Origin: Phycisphaerales bacterium
GTDB lineage: Bacteria; Planctomycetota; Phycisphaerae; Phycisphaerales; UBA1924
NCBI GenBank assembly: GCA_029260555.1
Contig: JAJDCZ010000041.1
Coordinates: forward strand, 1-35,881
DNA length: 35,881 nt
Direction: 5' to 3'
Part shown: piece by piece, positions 34,115 to 35,881 of the stretch
Layout of the letters: every line of letters begins with the position of its first letter
How positions within the stretch are numbered: position 1 is the stretch's first letter
The notes under the pieces: model-generated
The model's database searches: none
The model's input: the letters and a program-made list of their open reading frames with translations, nothing else
Told to the model about the DNA's origin: nothing
Made by a program: the position numbers and the translations under genes

Positions 34115-35494
34115 TCACAGGATCATCAACCACGCCATGATCCAGACCATCGCCACCACCATGACCACCGTGGTATAACCCACGATGTCTCGCGCTCGCA
34201 CGCGTGTGATGGCAAGCAGTGGCAGCGCCCAGAAGGGTTGAAGCATGTTGGTCAGCTGATCGCCATATGCAAGTGCCATCACCATCTTGGCGGGGCTCAC
34301 GCCAGTGTTGACCGCCGCTTCAAGCACGATGGGTCCCTGCACCGCCCACTGCCCGCCGCCCGATGGCACGAACAGATTGACCACGCCTGCAGAGATGAAT
34401 GTCATGACCGGCAGCGTGGTCTGATTCGATGCTGATGCGATCGCCTGTGCCAGTTGGCTGCTCAACCCACTGGCTGCCATCAGACCCATGATGCCAGCAT
34501 ACAACGGAAACTGCAGGATGATGCCAGCGCACCCGCCCACAGCCTGTTCTATGGCGCGGACATACCGCCCGGGCGTGCCATGCAAAGTGAGTCCCAGCAT
34601 GAGCATTGTCAGATTCACAGTGTCAGGCGTCAGACTCTGCACACCCGACGGACCGGCTTTGGGAAAGTAATACCACCATGCCCACGACCCGATGATGGCC
34701 ACCAGCACAATCGTCATGACAGGCGAATCTTCCAACAGGCGAGGCAGCATTGGTTTGTCAGGATCAATCTGAGTTTTCAGTTCATCATCTGGCACATTAA
34801 AGTTGCTGATGGGCTGCATGTCTGTTGCGTGCCTGGGCATCAAGAGTGCCAGCACTGTGGGTACGATGATGATCAGGCCGCCGGTGATGATGAGGTTCAG
34901 CGGGCTGAGGATGGTCTGGCTGATGGGGATGGGATCGATGGGCGGGTTTGAGCCGAAGATATCGGTGATTTCTGCAAGGCGTGTGACTTTCAAGGGTGCG
35001 CTGCCACTGAATCCGCCATGCCAGACCATCAACCCCGTGTATCCCGCAGCTGCCAGCAGCGGATAGTGAACCGCGATGCCTTTCTTTGCCATGCTCTGCC
35101 CCACACGCTTTGCCATCAGTGCCCCGCCGATCAAACCAAGCCCCCAGTTTGCCAGTGCCAGGAGCACCGCGACAAACGCCACCAGAGCCACAGCCTGCCC
35201 GGCGGATCGGGGCAGCGATGCAAGGCCATCAAGCATTCTGGATACCGGCGGGCTTGATGCCAGAGCATGGCCCGTCACAAGAATCAGGCTCATCTGCATG
35301 GCAAACCGCAGCATCCCCGCATTCCAGATCCCCTTCCCGCCCGCCCAGATATCAACCGCATCTGCATATGTCGTTGGCGTTGCTGTGAGAACAAGAACAA
35401 ATGTAAAAACGGTGAGCAGCACAGCCAGCACAAACGGGTCTGGCGCGGTACGGCGAAAAGCACTGCTGATGACGATACCAAGTCTTGCGATCAT
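34115..35494 (-). CDS. atoE: Short-chain fatty acid transporter, AtoE family
   Basis: The start is placed at ATG 35494 (MIARLGIVISSAFRRTAPDPFVLA), since the frame upstream to 35689 encodes hydrophilic, cysteine-rich sequence unlike the family. The 459-residue protein has about 12 hydrophobic segments and the family blocks APDPFVLAVLLTVFTF, LANWGLGLIGGALMAKRVG, HGGFSGSAPLKVT and FVPSGGGQWAVQGPIV. AtoE-type permeases take up short-chain fatty acids such as butyrate or acetoacetate across the inner membrane. No ato catabolic genes are in the window. It converges with the DUF4190-like gene. Confidence 0.92.
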   Translation of the reverse strand: MIARLGIVISSAFRRTAPDPFVLAVLLTVFTFVLVLTATPTTYADAVDIWAGGKGIWNAGMLRFAMQMSLILVTGHALASSPPVSRMLDGLASLPRSAGQAVALVAFVAVLLALANWGLGLIGGALMAKRVGQSMAKKGIAVHYPLLAAAGYTGLMVWHGGFSGSAPLKVTRLAEITDIFGSNPPIDPIPISQTILSPLNLIITGGLIIIVPTVLALLMPRHATDMQPISNFNVPDDELKTQIDPDKPMLPRLLEDSPVMTIVLVAIIGSWAWWYYFPKAGPSGVQSLTPDTVNLTMLMLGLTLHGTPGRYVRAIEQAVGGCAGIILQFPLYAGIMGLMAASGLSSQLAQAIASASNQTTLPVMTFISAGVVNLFVPSGGGQWAVQGPIVLEAAVNTGVSPAKMVMALAYGDQLTNMLQPFWALPLLAITRVRARDIVGYTTVVMVVAMVWIMAWLMIL

Positions 35495-35718
35495 GAAAAC
35501 AGGGTACTGGATCTGTCTCAAGCTGGAACTGTACTGGGTAACTGGATTGAGCCTGTCATCGGCGGCCAGGCACCCGGCGAACCAGAATCCAAACGGGGTG
35601 CGATCAGCGCAGCGCGAGATATCGCGTGCGCAGCTTGAATGTTGGCCAGCGCAAGGTCCGCGATCGTGAACAGAGCTTAAATGCAGCACGATTTTGCTCT
35701 GATGTTGCGGTGTGCAGC

Positions 35719-35881
35719 CTTCGGTATCGTCGAACCGAAGACCGGTATCGTGCGCGCAGCTCCCGGGCGCGTCGATTTTGTTCCGAATAACACGCGCCCG
35801 GCTCCTGGTTTCACGCGCCCGGTGTCTGGTTCGGCAAAACCGAAGGCCGGTATCGTGCGCCCGATGTCCGGTTCGACGATA
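35719..35881. repeat. Repeat cluster at the right edge
   Basis: A 23-bp unit starting AACCGAAG and ending GGTATCGTGCGC occurs at 35733-35755 and 35838-35860 with one mismatch. TATCGTCGAACCG (35727-35739) reappears inverted at 35869-35881. CTTCGGT and ACCGAAG form a 7-bp hairpin near 35719-35740, and ACGCGCCCGG followed by a CTGGTT-containing stretch occurs twice near 35792-35831. The cluster runs out of the window, so its full extent and type are unknown. Confidence 0.6.

Noticed and set aside
1..35881. CRISPR arrays or insertion sequences
   Set aside because: No regularly spaced repeats with unique spacers and no transposase-like frame with terminal inverted repeats were found; the repeats at the right edge are irregular.

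Overview
The window looks like chromosomal DNA from a planctomycete, most likely of the Phycisphaerae. This is inferred from gene style: a single-chain SecD-SecF fusion, secreted proteins with dockerin-like calcium-loop pairs at either end, a rhomboid protease opening MGIYDRDY, and a tyrosine integrase of the divergent type common in Planctomycetota. No 16S or other marker is present, so the placement is tentative.

Layout. (1) 1-1672: a terminator from a gene left of the window, then a secreted jelly-roll protein with a C-terminal dockerin-like pair, set between C-rich (G-rich on the minus strand) intergenic tracts. (2) 1673-10740: a tight minus-strand cluster reading nudix hydrolase, site-2 protease, rhomboid, tgt, yajC, secDF, LysM protein. 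This is a membrane, export and proteolysis neighbourhood built around the widespread tgt-yajC-secD-secF order. (3) 10834-15517: core metabolism. Enolase is divergent from a stand-alone phoU; a cysteine desulfurase-like class V aminotransferase and gcvT follow on the minus strand. (4) 15545-29089: a tRNA gene with anticodon CAT, best read as tRNA-Ile2, carrying an integrated 13.1-kb element bounded by a 49-bp direct repeat. (5) 29232-35494: a large secreted dockerin/LamG-like protein, a glycerate 2-kinase, a small DUF4190-like membrane protein and an AtoE-type short-chain fatty acid transporter. The last 160 bp begin a repeat-rich intergenic region.

The element is the accessory part. Its minus strand is one tightly coupled operon: hsdM, rhuM, hsdS, a PIN-domain gene, a 51-codon remnant of a second HsdS C-terminus, a Schlafen/AlbA_2-type gene, hsdR. 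This is a type I restriction-modification system with three embedded accessory genes. Its plus strand carries an excisionase-like HTH protein, a hairpin terminator, a two-winged-helix protein and a tyrosine integrase whose 3' end runs through the attachment site into the tRNA.

Three points deserve most attention. First, the attachment core lies inside the integrase reading frame: excision and circularisation would replace the last two residues by 72 residues now stranded at the other end of the element, so the protein made from the integrated and circular forms should differ. Second, just outside the left attachment site lies a decayed C-terminus of a different integrase, so the same tRNA was used by an earlier element. 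Third, the HsdS tail remnant between the PIN and Schlafen genes records reshuffling of the restriction operon.
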